Shown in pieces: positions 43,301 through 53,900 of a stretch of 64,000 nt of DNA (its first letter is position 1; the number at the start of each line of letters is the position of its first letter). Below the pieces are notes generated by a model. The model worked only from the letters and a program-made list of their open reading frames with translations, was not told the origin of the DNA and made no database searches. The DNA comes from Vespula vulgaris (Eukaryota; Arthropoda; Insecta; Hymenoptera; Vespidae). The DNA is taken from contig NC_066609.1 of NCBI RefSeq assembly GCF_905475345.1, forward strand, positions 2,114,501-2,178,500, given 5' to 3'. The translations under genes and the position numbers were made by a program.

Positions 43301-43811
43301 ACATAGGTAATATATAAGATATCGGACTTTGTATATAGCAAAAAAGAAAAAAAAAAAATAGAAAAGGAAAGGAAAAAAAAAAGAACGAAAGAAATCTAAT
43401 ATCTAAATAGAGATGAAACGAAATTAAAGAGAGTTATTTGAAACGATAGATTTCGTCTCTTACATTTATTTGTCATTCATTTATCTATCTATCTATCTAT
43501 TTATTTATTTATTTTTTTTTCTATTATCTATCGAAAAATATTAATTAAAATTCTATCATCCATCGGAAATTTTATTTATTTTTTCTATTACCTATCGAAA
43601 ATATATTTCTATTTCTATTACCTAAGAAATTATCATTATTATTTCTATTATCTTAAGAAAACATCATTATCTTCTATTATCTAATTCTACTATCTAATCC
43701 ATTATTTTCACATTATTTCATTATTCCCTAAAATTGTATAATTTTTATAAACCGATATAATTTTAAATATATAAATAATATTTAGAGATTCGTTCCAAGG
43801 AATCATATGGT
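43301..43811. other. AT-rich DNA with A-rich and TATC/TTTA repeats
   Basis: A-rich at about 43340-43382, TATC/TTTA at about 43478-43512. Repeated CTATTACCTATCGAAAATAT-like phrases at 43520-43690 form a loose, diverged repeat. No gene. Confidence 0.6.
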
Positions 43812-43867
<56 letters not shown>

Positions 43868-43892
43868 CATCATCATCATCATATATATATAT
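43812..43892. repeat. (CA)n, (TCA)n, (TA)n compound microsatellite
   Basis: About 47 bp of pure CA, then TCA x5 and TA. Confidence 0.95.
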
Positions 43893-43911
43893 ACCTATAT
43901 GATTCTCTCAC

Positions 43912-43976
43912 CTCAGCACAATCCCCTTTAATAAATAAATATCCAGAGTGGGTCCAAAGACTCAGCAGGGTTTGAT
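43912..43976 (-). CDS. Exon-like 65-bp segment with strong acceptor and donor
   Basis: Minus strand: a ~50-nt CTTT/CT-rich tract leads to GCTCTGCCGTAG, and the segment ends GCTGAG|GTGAGA, a strong donor. It is read in phase 1 on entry and phase 0 on exit: QTLLSLWTHSGYLFIKGDCA then E. Entry phase matches the exit phase of the ATG segment at 61880-62036. The other frames close (TGA) or end at TAA (SNPAESLDPLWIFIY), the latter a possible terminal exon. The pyrimidine tract is part of a microsatellite, so the acceptor may be accidental. Function unknown. Confidence 0.25.
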
Positions 43977-44029
43977 CTACGGCAGAGCAACCAAAAAGAG
44001 AGAAAGAGAAAAAGAGAAAGAAAGAAAGA

Positions 44030-44032
44030 ATG

Positions 44033-44066
<34 letters not shown>

Positions 44067-44119
44067 GGTTGAAAGGGTGTCCGTCTTTTATGTATTATCC
44101 CTCTCTTTTTAAACATGTA

Positions 44120-44157
<38 letters not shown>

Positions 44158-44340
44158 CACATATGTATATGTAGATACATACCTATGCATATATTTTTTT
44201 TACACGTATTCGTGCATACATTCGCATGTATACAAGTACATACGTTTAAGATGGAAAGAGAAAGTATAAAGAAGAAAGGACGAAGAAGAATAAGAACAAG
44301 AAGAACAAGAAGAAGAAGAAGAAGCAGAAGAAAAGGATCG
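44030..44340. repeat. (GA)n, (TA)n and (GAA)n microsatellites
   Basis: (GA)n at about 44035-44064, (TA)n at about 44120-44155, GAA/GAAC at about 44280-44330. Confidence 0.9.
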
Positions 44341-44450
44341 AGAGTTGTAATGGAGATATCGCACAGCGCGCGACGCGTTATGCAAATAGGATTGCCCTTT
44401 ACACGCCAAGTCGGATTGTAATTGGCTCTCGCAGAAATGGTCTTTATTTT
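44341..44450. promoter_or_regulatory. Island with a perfect POU octamer, enhancer-like
   Basis: ATGCAAAT at 44380-44387 is the canonical POU-domain octamer. Nearby are GGATTG and a TGTAATTGG homeodomain-like string, in a complex GC-rich 100 bp (CGCACAGCGCGCGACGCG) between microsatellites. No ORF is convincing. Enhancer function is inferred from motif content only. Confidence 0.3.
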
Positions 44451-44454
44451 TCTC

Positions 44455-44552
44455 TTCTTCTCTCTCTCTCTCTCTCTTTCTCTCTCTTTCTTTCTGTTTC
44501 TCTTTTTTTCTTTCTCTCTGTCTGTCTGTCTGTCCATCCGTCCGTCTGTCTG
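44455..44552. repeat. CT / CTGT pyrimidine repeat
   Basis: (CT)n, CTTT and TCTG/TCCG tetramers. Confidence 0.9.
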
Positions 44553-44662
44553 TCTTAGTCTCTTTTCTCGAAATTTTTTCTCGCACGAAGAAATCATTTT
44601 TAAGTTGGTTACAATATTTTTTTCAAGTTTCTTTACGGAAAAAGGAAAATTAAAAAAAAATC
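44553..44662 (+). repeat. 110-bp direct repeat, copy A (partner at 46086-46194)
   Basis: TCTTAGTCTC then CGAAATTTTTTCTCGCACGA, AATCATTTTTAAGTTGGTTA and TTTCTTTACGGAAAAAGGAA recur almost base for base 1.53 kb downstream. Confidence 0.93.
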
Positions 44663-44781
44663 CTTTTCCGTTCGCAAATGGGAATGAACGGGTTTATTCG
44701 TTTTTTTTTTCTTCTTTTTTTTTTACTTTCGTTTACTTATGTTCGTATTTTTTTTTTTTTATTTCACTTTTAGATTTTTGT

Positions 44782-44824
<43 letters not shown>

Positions 44825-45412
44825 TGGAAGATCGAGCTTCTCTCTTCTTTTTTTTTCGTTCTTTCTTTCTTTCTTTCTTTATTTTTTTATTCGAGAGAAA
44901 TGACAACGAAGAAAAATTTATTCGTACACTTTCTTCTTCTCGATCCTTCTTTACGATAATTCTTTTTAATAGATTTCTTTTCTAATATCTGTTTTTCATT
45001 CTTTCATATATTTACACATCGACAAATTTCCCTTTCAATACGTTACTTTTTCAAATTCTTTCTTTCTATCTTCATTTCTACGTACATTACGGTATAATAT
45101 TTAAGATCATTTTTATAACGCTTCGGATATTTCTTTGGATATTTCTTTGATACATTTACTTCTTATATTTATTTTCTATTATTTTTTATTATTATTAGTA
45201 TTTTTTTCTTTTTATTCAAAAAAAAATCTACAAAGATCGACGTTTTATTGTAAATATACACACACACACACACATGTACAAAGAAATAAACATGTACACA
45301 TACACGTACACTCACAAAGAATTAAATACACACACACACATTTCTATATATTAAGTAGATGTATTATTTTAGTTATTTAGAAATTAGCTTCGGCCATTCG
45401 ATTGGAAAGGGG
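44663..45412. other. T-rich DNA with (TTTA)n and CA repeats
   Basis: TTTA x ~10 at about 44782-44825, T/TTTC tracts, (CA)n at about 45258-45276 and 45329-45342. No gene recognised. Confidence 0.65.
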
Positions 45413-45637
45413 ATGAAAACGTCGGCACCCCACTTGTACTTTTTTTTTCTTTTTCTTTTTCTTCTTCCTCTTCTGAAAATCGCGACGGGCGGTCATCGAA
45501 AAGGGACCACCGTTCCTTATGACATCATTTATTCTCCGTATACGGCGACCTCGATGAGAGCGGAACGCTCGCGTGCAGGCACTCCGCTAATTGCAAACAG
45601 ATTTATTGCGACCGGCCCTTTTCTACACAGAATTTAA
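45413..45637 (+). CDS. Possible 74-aa ORF with leader-like N-terminus
   Basis: ATG at 45413. MKTSAPHLYFFFLFLFLLPL looks like a signal peptide, but that part is coded by a CTTTTT/CTTCTT tract. The following 47 residues are ordinary (TGGHRKGTTVPYDIIYSPYT, RSRAGTPLIANRFIATGPFL) and stop at TAA 45635-45637. The same DNA (TGACATCATTTATTCTCCG, TAATTGC, ATTTATTGCGACC) looks like a conserved non-coding element with homeodomain and Caudal/Abd-B-like strings, an equally good reading. Confidence 0.2.
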   Translation: MKTSAPHLYFFFLFLFLLPLLKIATGGHRKGTTVPYDIIYSPYTATSMRAERSRAGTPLIANRFIATGPFLHRI

Positions 45638-45669
45638 TGCTGCTAGAAAGCATCGTTCCGATCAGAAGA

Positions 45670-46085
45670 TTCTCTCTCTCTCTCTCTCTCTTTATTTTTG
45701 TATATATAATATATACATATATAATGCACCAACACCAGCTGCATTAACATTTTCTATATATATATATAAATTTATATAAAAAATTATATATGTAATTTTA
45801 TATATATATATATATATATAATTATACAAATAATATATACATATAAAATTATATAAAAAATTGTATATATTTATATGTATGTATATATGTTTTAAAATAA
45901 ATAAATTAAATTTTTGTAGGTTAAGTTTCAACATATCGAAACAGTAAAAACATTTCATACAAAAATTTCTCCTATTTGATTTTATATATATTTTTTTAGA
46001 CTTGATGAATGAAGAATGTTGATGATATGAAGAAAATTCTTCACGACTTTTATACACACACACATCTTTCTGTCTCTCTGTCTAT
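45670..46085. repeat. (CT)n and long AT-only block
   Basis: (CT)n at about 45671-45691, TA-rich DNA at about 45755-45890 and a short CA/CTGT tract before the next repeat copy. Confidence 0.8.
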
Positions 46086-46194
46086 CTTAGTCTCTTCTTT
46101 CGAAATTTTTTCTCGCACGAAGAAATCATTTTTAAGTTGGTTACAATATTTTTTTCAAGTTTCTTTACGGAAAAAGGAAAATTAAAAAAAAAAT
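46086..46194 (+). repeat. 110-bp direct repeat, copy B
   Basis: Near-identical to 44553-44662 in the same orientation. Sequence diverges abruptly after the poly-A stretch. Confidence 0.93.
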
Positions 46195-46735
46195 CGTTGA
46201 AGGACGAAGAATATTATTTTTTAAAATGTATTACTTTACTATTAAAAAAAAAAAATCTAATAATCGTTAGACTACTTGGAGATAACATTGCAAAAAGAGA
46301 TAGAAAAAGAGAGAGAAGAAAAAAGAAAAGAAAATGATTACGTTCGAATATAATTCCACTAAACCGATTCATTGATTCACTATCTAAATTCTAATCGTTT
46401 CTATCTATCGCTTCGATATATCAATCATCTGTTACATTTAACACGGTTAATATACATAACTTCTTCGGCAGATACAAGTACTTACTTACTTAGTTACTTA
46501 TACCAGGCATCTCATCGATAACGTCCAACATAATCGAATCGAATAACTGGCCATACTTGAGATATCACCTTATGTATTATTAATCGTAATAAGATATATA
46601 TATATATACATATATACACACACATTAAATAAATACACATATACACACTTACATACATACACACGTGCATACGTAAGCTTTACTTTCAAGTATTAATACC
46701 GATTCAAAAAATGTACGAGAATTAAGTTAACGGCG
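46195..46735. other. Complex AT-rich DNA, nothing recognised
   Basis: A TACTTACTTAGTTACTTAT phrase near 46484 also occurs near 7131. TA/CA repeats lie at about 46592-46625. No gene. Confidence 0.55.
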
Positions 46736-46749
46736 GATAGAAGATTGAT

Positions 46750-46789
46750 AAATAAATAAATAGATAAATAAATAAATACATAACGAACA

Positions 46790-46822
<33 letters not shown>

Positions 46823-46931
46823 GAAAAAGTAGAACAAAATAATCGTGAGAGATAGTGATCATTCGTGTGAGATGAAAGAGAGAAAGGCAAATAGAAAGAA
46901 AAGTGATAGAGAAAGATAGAGAAATAAATAC

Positions 46932-46967
<36 letters not shown>

Positions 46968-46968
46968 C

Positions 46969-47020
<52 letters not shown>

Positions 47021-47030
47021 AAGAGATAGA
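46750..47030. repeat. AAAT, (AAT)n, (GATA)n, (GAAA)n and (GA)n
   Basis: AAAT near 46751-46780, AAT at about 46791-46821, GATA x ~8 at about 46934-46965, GAAA then GA to about 47015. Confidence 0.9.
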
Positions 47031-47036
47031 AGAGGA

Positions 47037-47279
47037 TCAAAATCTCGATCCTGAAGTTCTCGAGAACCTCAGGATCAACGCGCTTATGACGATGAGAGGA
47101 TTGAGTGAGTGAGTGAGAGAGTAGTGAGCGAATAAGCAACAGAGAAAGAGAGAGAGAGAGAGAGAGAGATAGATAGAGGTATCGAAGAAGAGATGGAGTA
47201 GGGGTAGATGAGCATTAACGTCTTTGATGTGCCGCGAAGTCGAAGATGGAGGCTTTCTCGTGGCTCCATGGCGCACCAT
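47037..47279 (-). CDS. Possible 80-aa ORF, one of two overlapping minus frames
   Basis: Minus ATG at 47279-47277 (G at -3 and +4) opens MVRHGATRKPPSSTSRHIKD, then VNAHLPLLHLFFDT, CT-repeat Ser/Leu, and a closing LIVISALILRFSRTSGSRF. A second minus frame from an optimal GCCATGG at 47269 reads MEPRESLHLRLRGTSKTLML and ends at 47084. On plus, ATGGCGCACC at 47268 opens a 21-codon ORF (MAHHSLSLKLLVSRSSHRTV). Three start-like ATGs within 12 bp on opposing strands is odd, and only about 47190-47290 is non-repetitive. Confidence 0.18.
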   Translation of the reverse strand: MVRHGATRKPPSSTSRHIKDVNAHLPLLHLFFDTSIYLSLSLSLFLCCLFAHYSLTHSLNPLIVISALILRFSRTSGSRF

Positions 47280-47399
47280 AGCTTGTCACTCAAGCTTCTC
47301 GTTTCTCGGTCGAGCCATCGAACTGTGATATAGTGTATACCATAGACTATCTCTTTCTTCCTCTTTCTCTTCCTTCTCTCTTTCGTTTTCTCAAATCCT

Positions 47400-47468
47400 T
47401 TTTTTCTTCTTCTTCTTCTTCTTTTTTTTTCTTTTTATTATCGAAGAACCCTCATCCGAAATTCAGCG

Positions 47469-47551
<83 letters not shown>
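47400..47551. repeat. (CTT)n and 80-bp (CT)n
   Basis: CTT at about 47408-47425 and a pure (CT)n from 47472 to about 47551. A short complex piece lies between. Confidence 0.95.
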
Positions 47552-48733
<1,182 letters not shown>

Positions 48734-48839
48734 CTCTCATTAAGTAATCCCTTTATACCGCATAAACTTCTTCTTCGCGACAAAACTGTCCGAGGATTCT
48801 CGTTAGAAAAGTAAAACTGAGATTCGAAAGGCTTCCATA

Positions 48840-48973
48840 TACACATACATACATACATATATATACATAAAATTTGAAGAATGTGTCTATGTGTGTGTGT
48901 GTGCGTATCTGCATAAAATTCGAAAGATGTATGCATGATGTACATATGTACGTATGTATGTATAAAATTTGAA

Positions 48974-49020
<47 letters not shown>

Positions 49021-49100
49021 TCATTAATATATATTCATTATATTAATTCATTTTTCATAACTCATTTTCATTAATATATATATATATATATATATTATTC
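48840..49100. repeat. TACA, GT and (TA)n repeats with a repeated phrase
   Basis: AAAATTTGAA/AAAATTCGAA + GATGT-type phrases recur near 48869, 48917, 48965 and 49133 between TATG/TA microsatellites, a loose repeat with ~50-bp spacing. (TA)n at about 48977-49015 and 49073-49095. Confidence 0.75.
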
Positions 49101-49221
49101 GAAGGATGCAAGTGCGTGTATATATGAATATATAAAATTCGAAGGATGTGTATTGTATGTATGTGTATGTAAAAAAAGCTGGTGGACCTACGAACACTCT
49201 CTCTCTCTTCTTTTTTCTTTT

Positions 49222-49226
<5 letters not shown>

Positions 49227-49270
<44 letters not shown>

Positions 49271-49328
49271 TCTTCTTCTTCTTCTTCTTCTTCTTCCTTC
49301 TTCTTCTTCTTCTTCATCTTCATCTTCT
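49227..49328. repeat. (CT)n then (CTT)n
   Basis: (CT)n at about 49226-49262 and (CTT)n at about 49268-49328. Confidence 0.95.
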
Positions 49329-49329
49329 T

Positions 49330-49570
49330 CGTAAGTTTGATGTCTGAAAAGCTGAAAGGACGTCGGTCGCCGCGGCACGGGTCTACCTCGACAGGGATAT
49401 AAGATTACTTGTGGGAAAGACGCCTACGTCCCTTATTATGGCTTGTTTTGAGCCCTACCAACTCTTTGGTACTATAATTACGCGGTTATTGATAAGTCGA
49501 TCAAGTTACCGCCGTGCGAGACCGCGCTCTTTTCTAACGCGTACACAATGTTCGTCCTTTGCTCCTTGCT
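49330..49570. other. Complex GC-rich island, exon or regulatory element
   Basis: 240 bp of ordinary complexity open on both strands. Plus: ATG at 49438 (A at -3, G at +4) gives MACFEPYQLFGTIITRLLIS then RSSYRRARPRSFLTRTQCSS and runs into CT repeats, stopping at 49800. Minus: from about 49433, ASFPQVILYPCRGRPVPRRP then TSFQLFRHQTYEEDEDEEE into the (GAA)n. A plus GTAAGT lies at about 49330. Homeodomain-like TAATTACG and TTATTGATAAG strings suggest a non-coding element. Strand and function undecided. Confidence 0.3.
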
Positions 49571-49714
49571 TTTACTACCTTATCTCTCTGTCTCTGTCTA
49601 TCTCTCTATCTTTTACTCTCTTTCTCTTTTTCTCTCTTTCTCTTTTTCTCTCTTTTTCTGTCTCTTTCTCTTTCTATCTTTTTCTTGAACCTGGCAAGAC
49701 AATAAGACCCAGGA

Positions 49715-49746
<32 letters not shown>

Positions 49747-49780
49747 TTTCTTTTTTCTTTCTTTTTTCTTTTTTTGGTTT
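49571..49780. repeat. CT-rich block
   Basis: CT/CTTT tracts at about 49583-49680, (CT)n at about 49714-49741 and T-rich to 49775. Confidence 0.9.
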
Positions 49781-50700
49781 TCAACAAGACCGGATGGTAA
49801 CCAACTTGGTTCTACTTTCTTCTCTCATTCATAGATATTTTTTCCATCTTAAACGTTTTTTTATATATATATATATAATTTTTATTATATTTTATATTTT
49901 ATTTAATATGTATACATTTACATTTTATATATATATATATCATATATAATTAAATTATTATACATACATTATTATTGTGTATATATATATATATATATAT
50001 TTTGTAATATTATGTATTATGTTTATATCATTGAAAAAAAAAAGAAATATAATACGATATTAATCCTATGACAATATACATAAATTAATAATAATATTAA
50101 TTACAAAAGCTTCAAATAATAATAATAATAATATCAAACAATAATGATTACGAAAAAAAAAGAGAATATATGAAAAAAAGAATCGCATATTAAACATACC
50201 TATCATTACATAAATATTATACAATACCTCTTGCAATACATAATCGACATTTCTTTTCATTATTACCTATTGAAATTGATCGAAGCGTACAAAAGGAAGT
50301 TTAGATATATTTATTATACTACACGTAAAATTTAAAAAAAATAAAATAAAATAAAAATAAAAAAAAGAAGTAGTATATAGTAAGATGTGTTATAAAACGG
50401 TGCTAAAGAATGATCGATAAATATCTTTGTATTGTATTGTATTGGCTAAATGGATTTCACTTCTCTCTCTCTTTCTCTCTCTCTTTCTCTTTCTCTCTTT
50501 GTCTGTCTTTCTCACTCACTGATCGAATCAAAAACGAACCGCCCCTTTTGTTTCTATCCAGTTGGATATATCGCTGTCCATCGCGATAAATCGATAGTGC
50601 TATTAACAAATTGAATTGTATAATGGATTCTGACTGAAGCAATGCTTCTTTCTCTCTCTTTGTTTCTCTTTCTCTCTGTTCTTCTCTGTCTTTATCATTT
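49781..50700. other. AT-rich DNA, CT tract, no gene recognised
   Basis: TA tracts at about 49863-50000, AAT at about 50115-50132, CT at about 50463-50500. 50520-50640 is complex but unassigned. Confidence 0.6.
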
Positions 50701-50702
50701 TT

Positions 50703-50737
<35 letters not shown>

Positions 50738-50974
50738 CTCAAGTTCAACGTCATCCCTTCGAACGTTATATCGCGTAAGTTATCGTTCCGATCAGTCTAT
50801 ACTACAATTTGTATGGGAATAGTCTACTCATCTTTCTTTCACCCTTCTTTCTCTTCGTTTATCTTTTTCATTTTTTAAATCTCCATCTTTATCTTTATCT
50901 TTAAGATAACGAAAGAAAGAGAGAGAGAGAGAAAAGAGCGAAAGAGAATTAAATTCACGCGTTAAAGTTCGAAT

Positions 50975-51009
<35 letters not shown>

Positions 51010-51390
51010 ACAACAGTAATAAATAATTAACGATTAATCAATAATAATTAATAATTGCTTATGAATAACTCATAATTGATAATTATTGATCAATAATTAA
51101 CAATCAATATTTGATAATCTACAATTAAAAATAATAGCAATAATAATCAATAACCATAAAAAATTAATAATCAATAATAATAATAAGAAAAATAAGAAAA
51201 AGACGAGTATAATACAAAAAATATATTTATCCATTCGAATCGTTGCCTATGCTCGAATAATTAATATTCTTTTTCTTACTTTTTTTTTTTTTGAGAATCT
51301 TTCGGACTGATATACTCATCGAATTGTTTTATCTCTCGTTGTATTATCATCTCATAAAATTCAGATTAAGATTAGCATTAATATTAAGAT
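50701..51390. other. CTTT tract, then AT-rich DNA full of AATAAT phrases
   Basis: CTTT at about 50703-50740. 50970-51200 consists of TAATAATTAA-type degenerate repeats. No gene. Confidence 0.65.
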
Positions 51391-51395
51391 TTCGA

Positions 51396-51995
51396 TTAAG
51401 ATGAACATGAACATGAACATGAACATGAACATGAACATGAACATGAACATGAAAATGAAAATGAAAATGAAAATGAAAATGAAAATGAAAATGAAAATGA
51501 AAATGAAAATGAAAATGAACATGAACATGAAAATGAAAATGAAAATGAAAATGAACATGAACATGAAGATGAAGATGAAGATGAAGATGAAGATGAAGAT
51601 GAAGATGAAGATGACGATAAAGATGAAGATGAAGAAGGGAGCAAAGAGAAGCGTGCGAAATGAAGGATGTCGTCCTGGAATGATGGATGTCCTGGATCCC
51701 TCTTCTTCTTTTTCTTTTTCTTCTTCTTCTTCTTCTTCTTATCCTTCTTCTTCTTAGTATTACTGGACGCAGACTGGACACATACTTTGCCTTCTTCTAT
51801 TCTAATCTGATCGGCAAGTTTGGAATGCATAGAAGGGTCAACTTTCGTGTGTCTAACTATCTTTCTGTTAACGTACTTTGTCTCTTCCCACGCATACAAA
51901 CACACACGTATACGTACATACATATTATATACACATAGATACATATACATTATACACACACTTATGCACGTCATCATCGTCTTTATCTCGTCCAA
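51396..51995 (-). CDS. 200-codon open frame, longest in the window (uncertain)
   Basis: Open from 51995 to 51396. Two adjacent ATGs lie near 51977. The central part (about 51760-51905) is charged and non-repetitive: VCLYAWEETKYVNRKIVRHT, KVDPSMHSKLADQIRIEEGK. It is flanked by TATG-derived peptide on one side and by poly-Lys from (CTT)n plus Ser/Phe hexamer repeats on the other. The plus strand over the same interval is open too, after a strong acceptor (TTCTTCTTCTTAG at about 51755): ITGRRLDTYFAFFYSNLIGK. So one of the two strands may contain an exon near 51757-51905, but which is undecided. No family recognised. Confidence 0.22.
   Translation of the reverse strand: MDEIKTMMTCISVCIMYMYLCVYNMYVRIRVCLYAWEETKYVNRKIVRHTKVDPSMHSKLADQIRIEEGKVCVQSASSNTKKKKDKKKKKKKKKKKKKRDPGHPSFQDDILHFARFSLLPSSSSSLSSSSSSSSSSSSSSSSSSCSCSFSFSFSFSCSCSFSFSFSFSFSFSFSFSFSFSFSCSCSCSCSCSCSCSCSS
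51397..51634. repeat. (GAARAT/GAACAT)n hexanucleotide array with blocks
   Basis: About 39 hexamers of the form ATGAAN arranged in homogeneous blocks: AAC units, then AAA, AAC x2, AAA x4, AAC x2, then GAA/GAT units. Plus reads Met-Asn/Met-Lys. All three minus frames are also open (His-Val/His-Phe, Ser-Cys/Ser-Phe, Met-Phe/Ile-Phe). Confidence 0.95.
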
Positions 51996-52029
51996 ATAAT
52001 TCGGTTGTAACGTAAAGAAGGATAGAATT

Positions 52030-52320
52030 TTTTCTTCGTCTCTTTTTCTTTCTTTCTTTCTTTCTTTCTTTCTTTTTTTTTTGTTTTTCTTTCGAAAACG
52101 TTCAGACGATCAAACGACGACGCATATTCGTAGTTTTCAATTCCGATAGAATAGTTTTTTCTTTTTTTTTTTTTTTTTGTCACTGCGAGAGCAGTATGTT
52201 AAAGAATTCTTTAAAAGATTTAAGAGAGAAAAAGGACGAAGTCGAAGAGAGAGTAAATCTTATTAAAAAAAAAAAAATAAATAAATAAATAAATAAATGG
52301 ATAAATAAGTAAATAAGAAA
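52030..52320. repeat. (CTTT)n, T run, A run and (AAAT)n
   Basis: CTTT at about 52045-52075, T18 near 52161-52178, A run and AAAT at about 52266-52300. 52085-52155 is complex. Confidence 0.85.
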
Positions 52321-52531
52321 TAAAAAGGAAAGAATTGTTTTTTCAACTCGTGTAAGATACTCCCATTATCAGTGCTCCCTATCACTACTGTATTTTTCTT
52401 TTCTTTTGTTTTCTTTCAAACTAAATCTCGTAAAATAATTTAATATTTTATACAAAATCGATTTGTTAGAAAATTCCTTCGACGATTGCTTTACGAAGTA
52501 AATTAATATTAGTAATCGAATATAATTATTT

Positions 52532-52578
<47 letters not shown>

Positions 52579-52960
52579 TGTTTAACAGGTAGTAAAAATA
52601 ATACGAAGAGAGATAAAAATATATATTCAGCATCAAGATCATCATATTTCCAACGACGTTACGTTATCTACTTTCAAAGCTCCTCCTTTTCTCATTAATC
52701 AATGTCCTTTAAGAAAATTAATTAGTCAGGATCAATGTTTTGGCAGTCACGTTTCTGGTTACGAAACTCCGATGATGTAACATCTTCGTATAGACATAAT
52801 ACATACACAAGAAATTCGGAAATCGTGCTTATGAATATTATGAAAGAATGAGACTTCCATCGTCGAAAATCTTTCCGTCTCGAGAAAGATCATTTTGTAT
52901 TGAACTCTTTGAATTGGCATAATCGGTCATTGAAAAAGATATTATACGTTACGTGCTATA
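52321..52960. other. Mostly unique sequence with (CT)n, no gene recognised
   Basis: (CT)n at about 52536-52576. 52600-52950 is of ordinary complexity, but every frame closes quickly. Confidence 0.6.
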
Positions 52961-52969
52961 CCATCAAAG

Positions 52970-53350
52970 AATTAAAAAAAAAAAGAAAAAAAAAAGAAAA
53001 AAGATGAAAAGTAACCAAACGAAACGAAAAAGAGAGACGAGGTTGTTTGTTGGAAAAAAAAAAAAAAAAAAAGAAAAAAAAAGAAGTAAGAAAGAAACAT
53101 AAAAAAGTAACTAAAAAAGTCGTTTCACGAGTGCGAAATGTGGATAGGTGTATAAACAAGCGATATTCGACAAGTTTTTTCTTTCTTTCTCTCTCTCTCT
53201 CTCTCTTTTCTGTTTTCAAATATATAAAGAGATACAGTAGTTAAATATTTAGTAGACACTTTTTGTACGTTTATACGATCCGATCAGCGATCTGCTAATT
53301 TTTTTCAACTTTACATTTATATCTGTTGAATTTTTTTCTTTCTTTCTTTC

Positions 53351-53395
<45 letters not shown>

Positions 53396-53455
53396 GATAT
53401 TATTATCACTTTGTTTTTATTCTTTCATTCTTTTTTTTTTTTTTTTTTTTACGAA
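52970..53455. repeat. A-rich, CTTT, (TTA)n and T23 tracts
   Basis: A runs at about 52975-53000 and 53054-53083, CT near 53182-53204, TTTC then TTA at about 53335-53398, T run at about 53428-53451. Confidence 0.85.
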
Positions 53456-53800
53456 TACTTGCGTAAGTGTGATGTCATCGTTAGCACCGTTTTCTCTCTC
53501 TCTCTCTCTTTTTTTAGTTGAAAAGGAAACGAAATTCTCGTCGGATTTAGTATCCTTTTTATAATATATGTGAAAAAGAAAAAGAGAGAGAGAGAGAGAG
53601 AGAGATGAGATGAGAAAAAAAATGGCGATGAAAGAAGAGATTCTCGAGGTTGGCAGGGAATGGTATTTCAAATCTCTTTCCAGTTGGAAATCTCTTTTGA
53701 GATTAGGTAGTCGATCGGTCAAATCGGAGTTACGAATCGAGGACAGAAGCTTAGAAATGTAACGATGTGAGAATCGTCGAAACACAAAGATCGATTTCAT
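53417..53800 (-). CDS. Possible 127-aa ORF with one membrane-like segment
   Basis: Minus ATG at 53800-53798 (A at -3). The frame is open upstream to 53971 through an (EK)n repeat. Residues 1-56 are ordinary (MKSIFVFRRFSHRYISKLLS, then a stretch with RNSDLTDRLPNLKRDFQLER). Residues 57-78 are hydrophobic, partly from (GA/CT) repeat. Then KKDTKSDENFVSFSTKKRER, GANDDITLTQVFV and a Lys-rich end. The frame has the most non-repetitive sequence of any long frame here, and the layout would suit a small single-pass membrane protein. The antisense frame at 53622-53762 is equally protein-like, so only one, or neither, is real. No family recognised. Confidence 0.28.
   Translation of the reverse strand: MKSIFVFRRFSHRYISKLLSSIRNSDLTDRLPNLKRDFQLERDLKYHSLPTSRISSFIAIFFLISSLSLSLSLFLFHIYYKKDTKSDENFVSFSTKKRERERENGANDDITLTQVFVKKKKKKRMKE
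53622..53762 (+). CDS. 46-aa small ORF with near-ideal start context
   Basis: AAAATGGCG at 53619 starts a frame at ATG 53622: MAMKEEILEVGREWYFKSLS then SWKSLLRLGSRSVKSELRIE and DRSLEM, TAA at 53760-53762. Entirely non-repetitive, charged and amphipathic, with the strongest start context of the small ORFs seen. It lies antisense to the 127-aa frame above. Unknown function. Small-ORF product, chance, or part of a larger exon remain open. Confidence 0.27.
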   Translation: MAMKEEILEVGREWYFKSLSSWKSLLRLGSRSVKSELRIEDRSLEM

Positions 53801-53815
53801 CTTCTTCTTCTTTTT

Positions 53816-53900
53816 CTTTATCTTTTTATCTTTTTCTTTTTCTTTTTCTTTTTCTTTTTCTTTTTCTTTTTCTTTTTCTTTTTCTTTTTCTTTTTCGTTT
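53816..53900. repeat. (CTTTTT)n hexanucleotide repeat
   Basis: About 12 hexamers. Complement codes (Glu-Lys)n. Confidence 0.95.
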
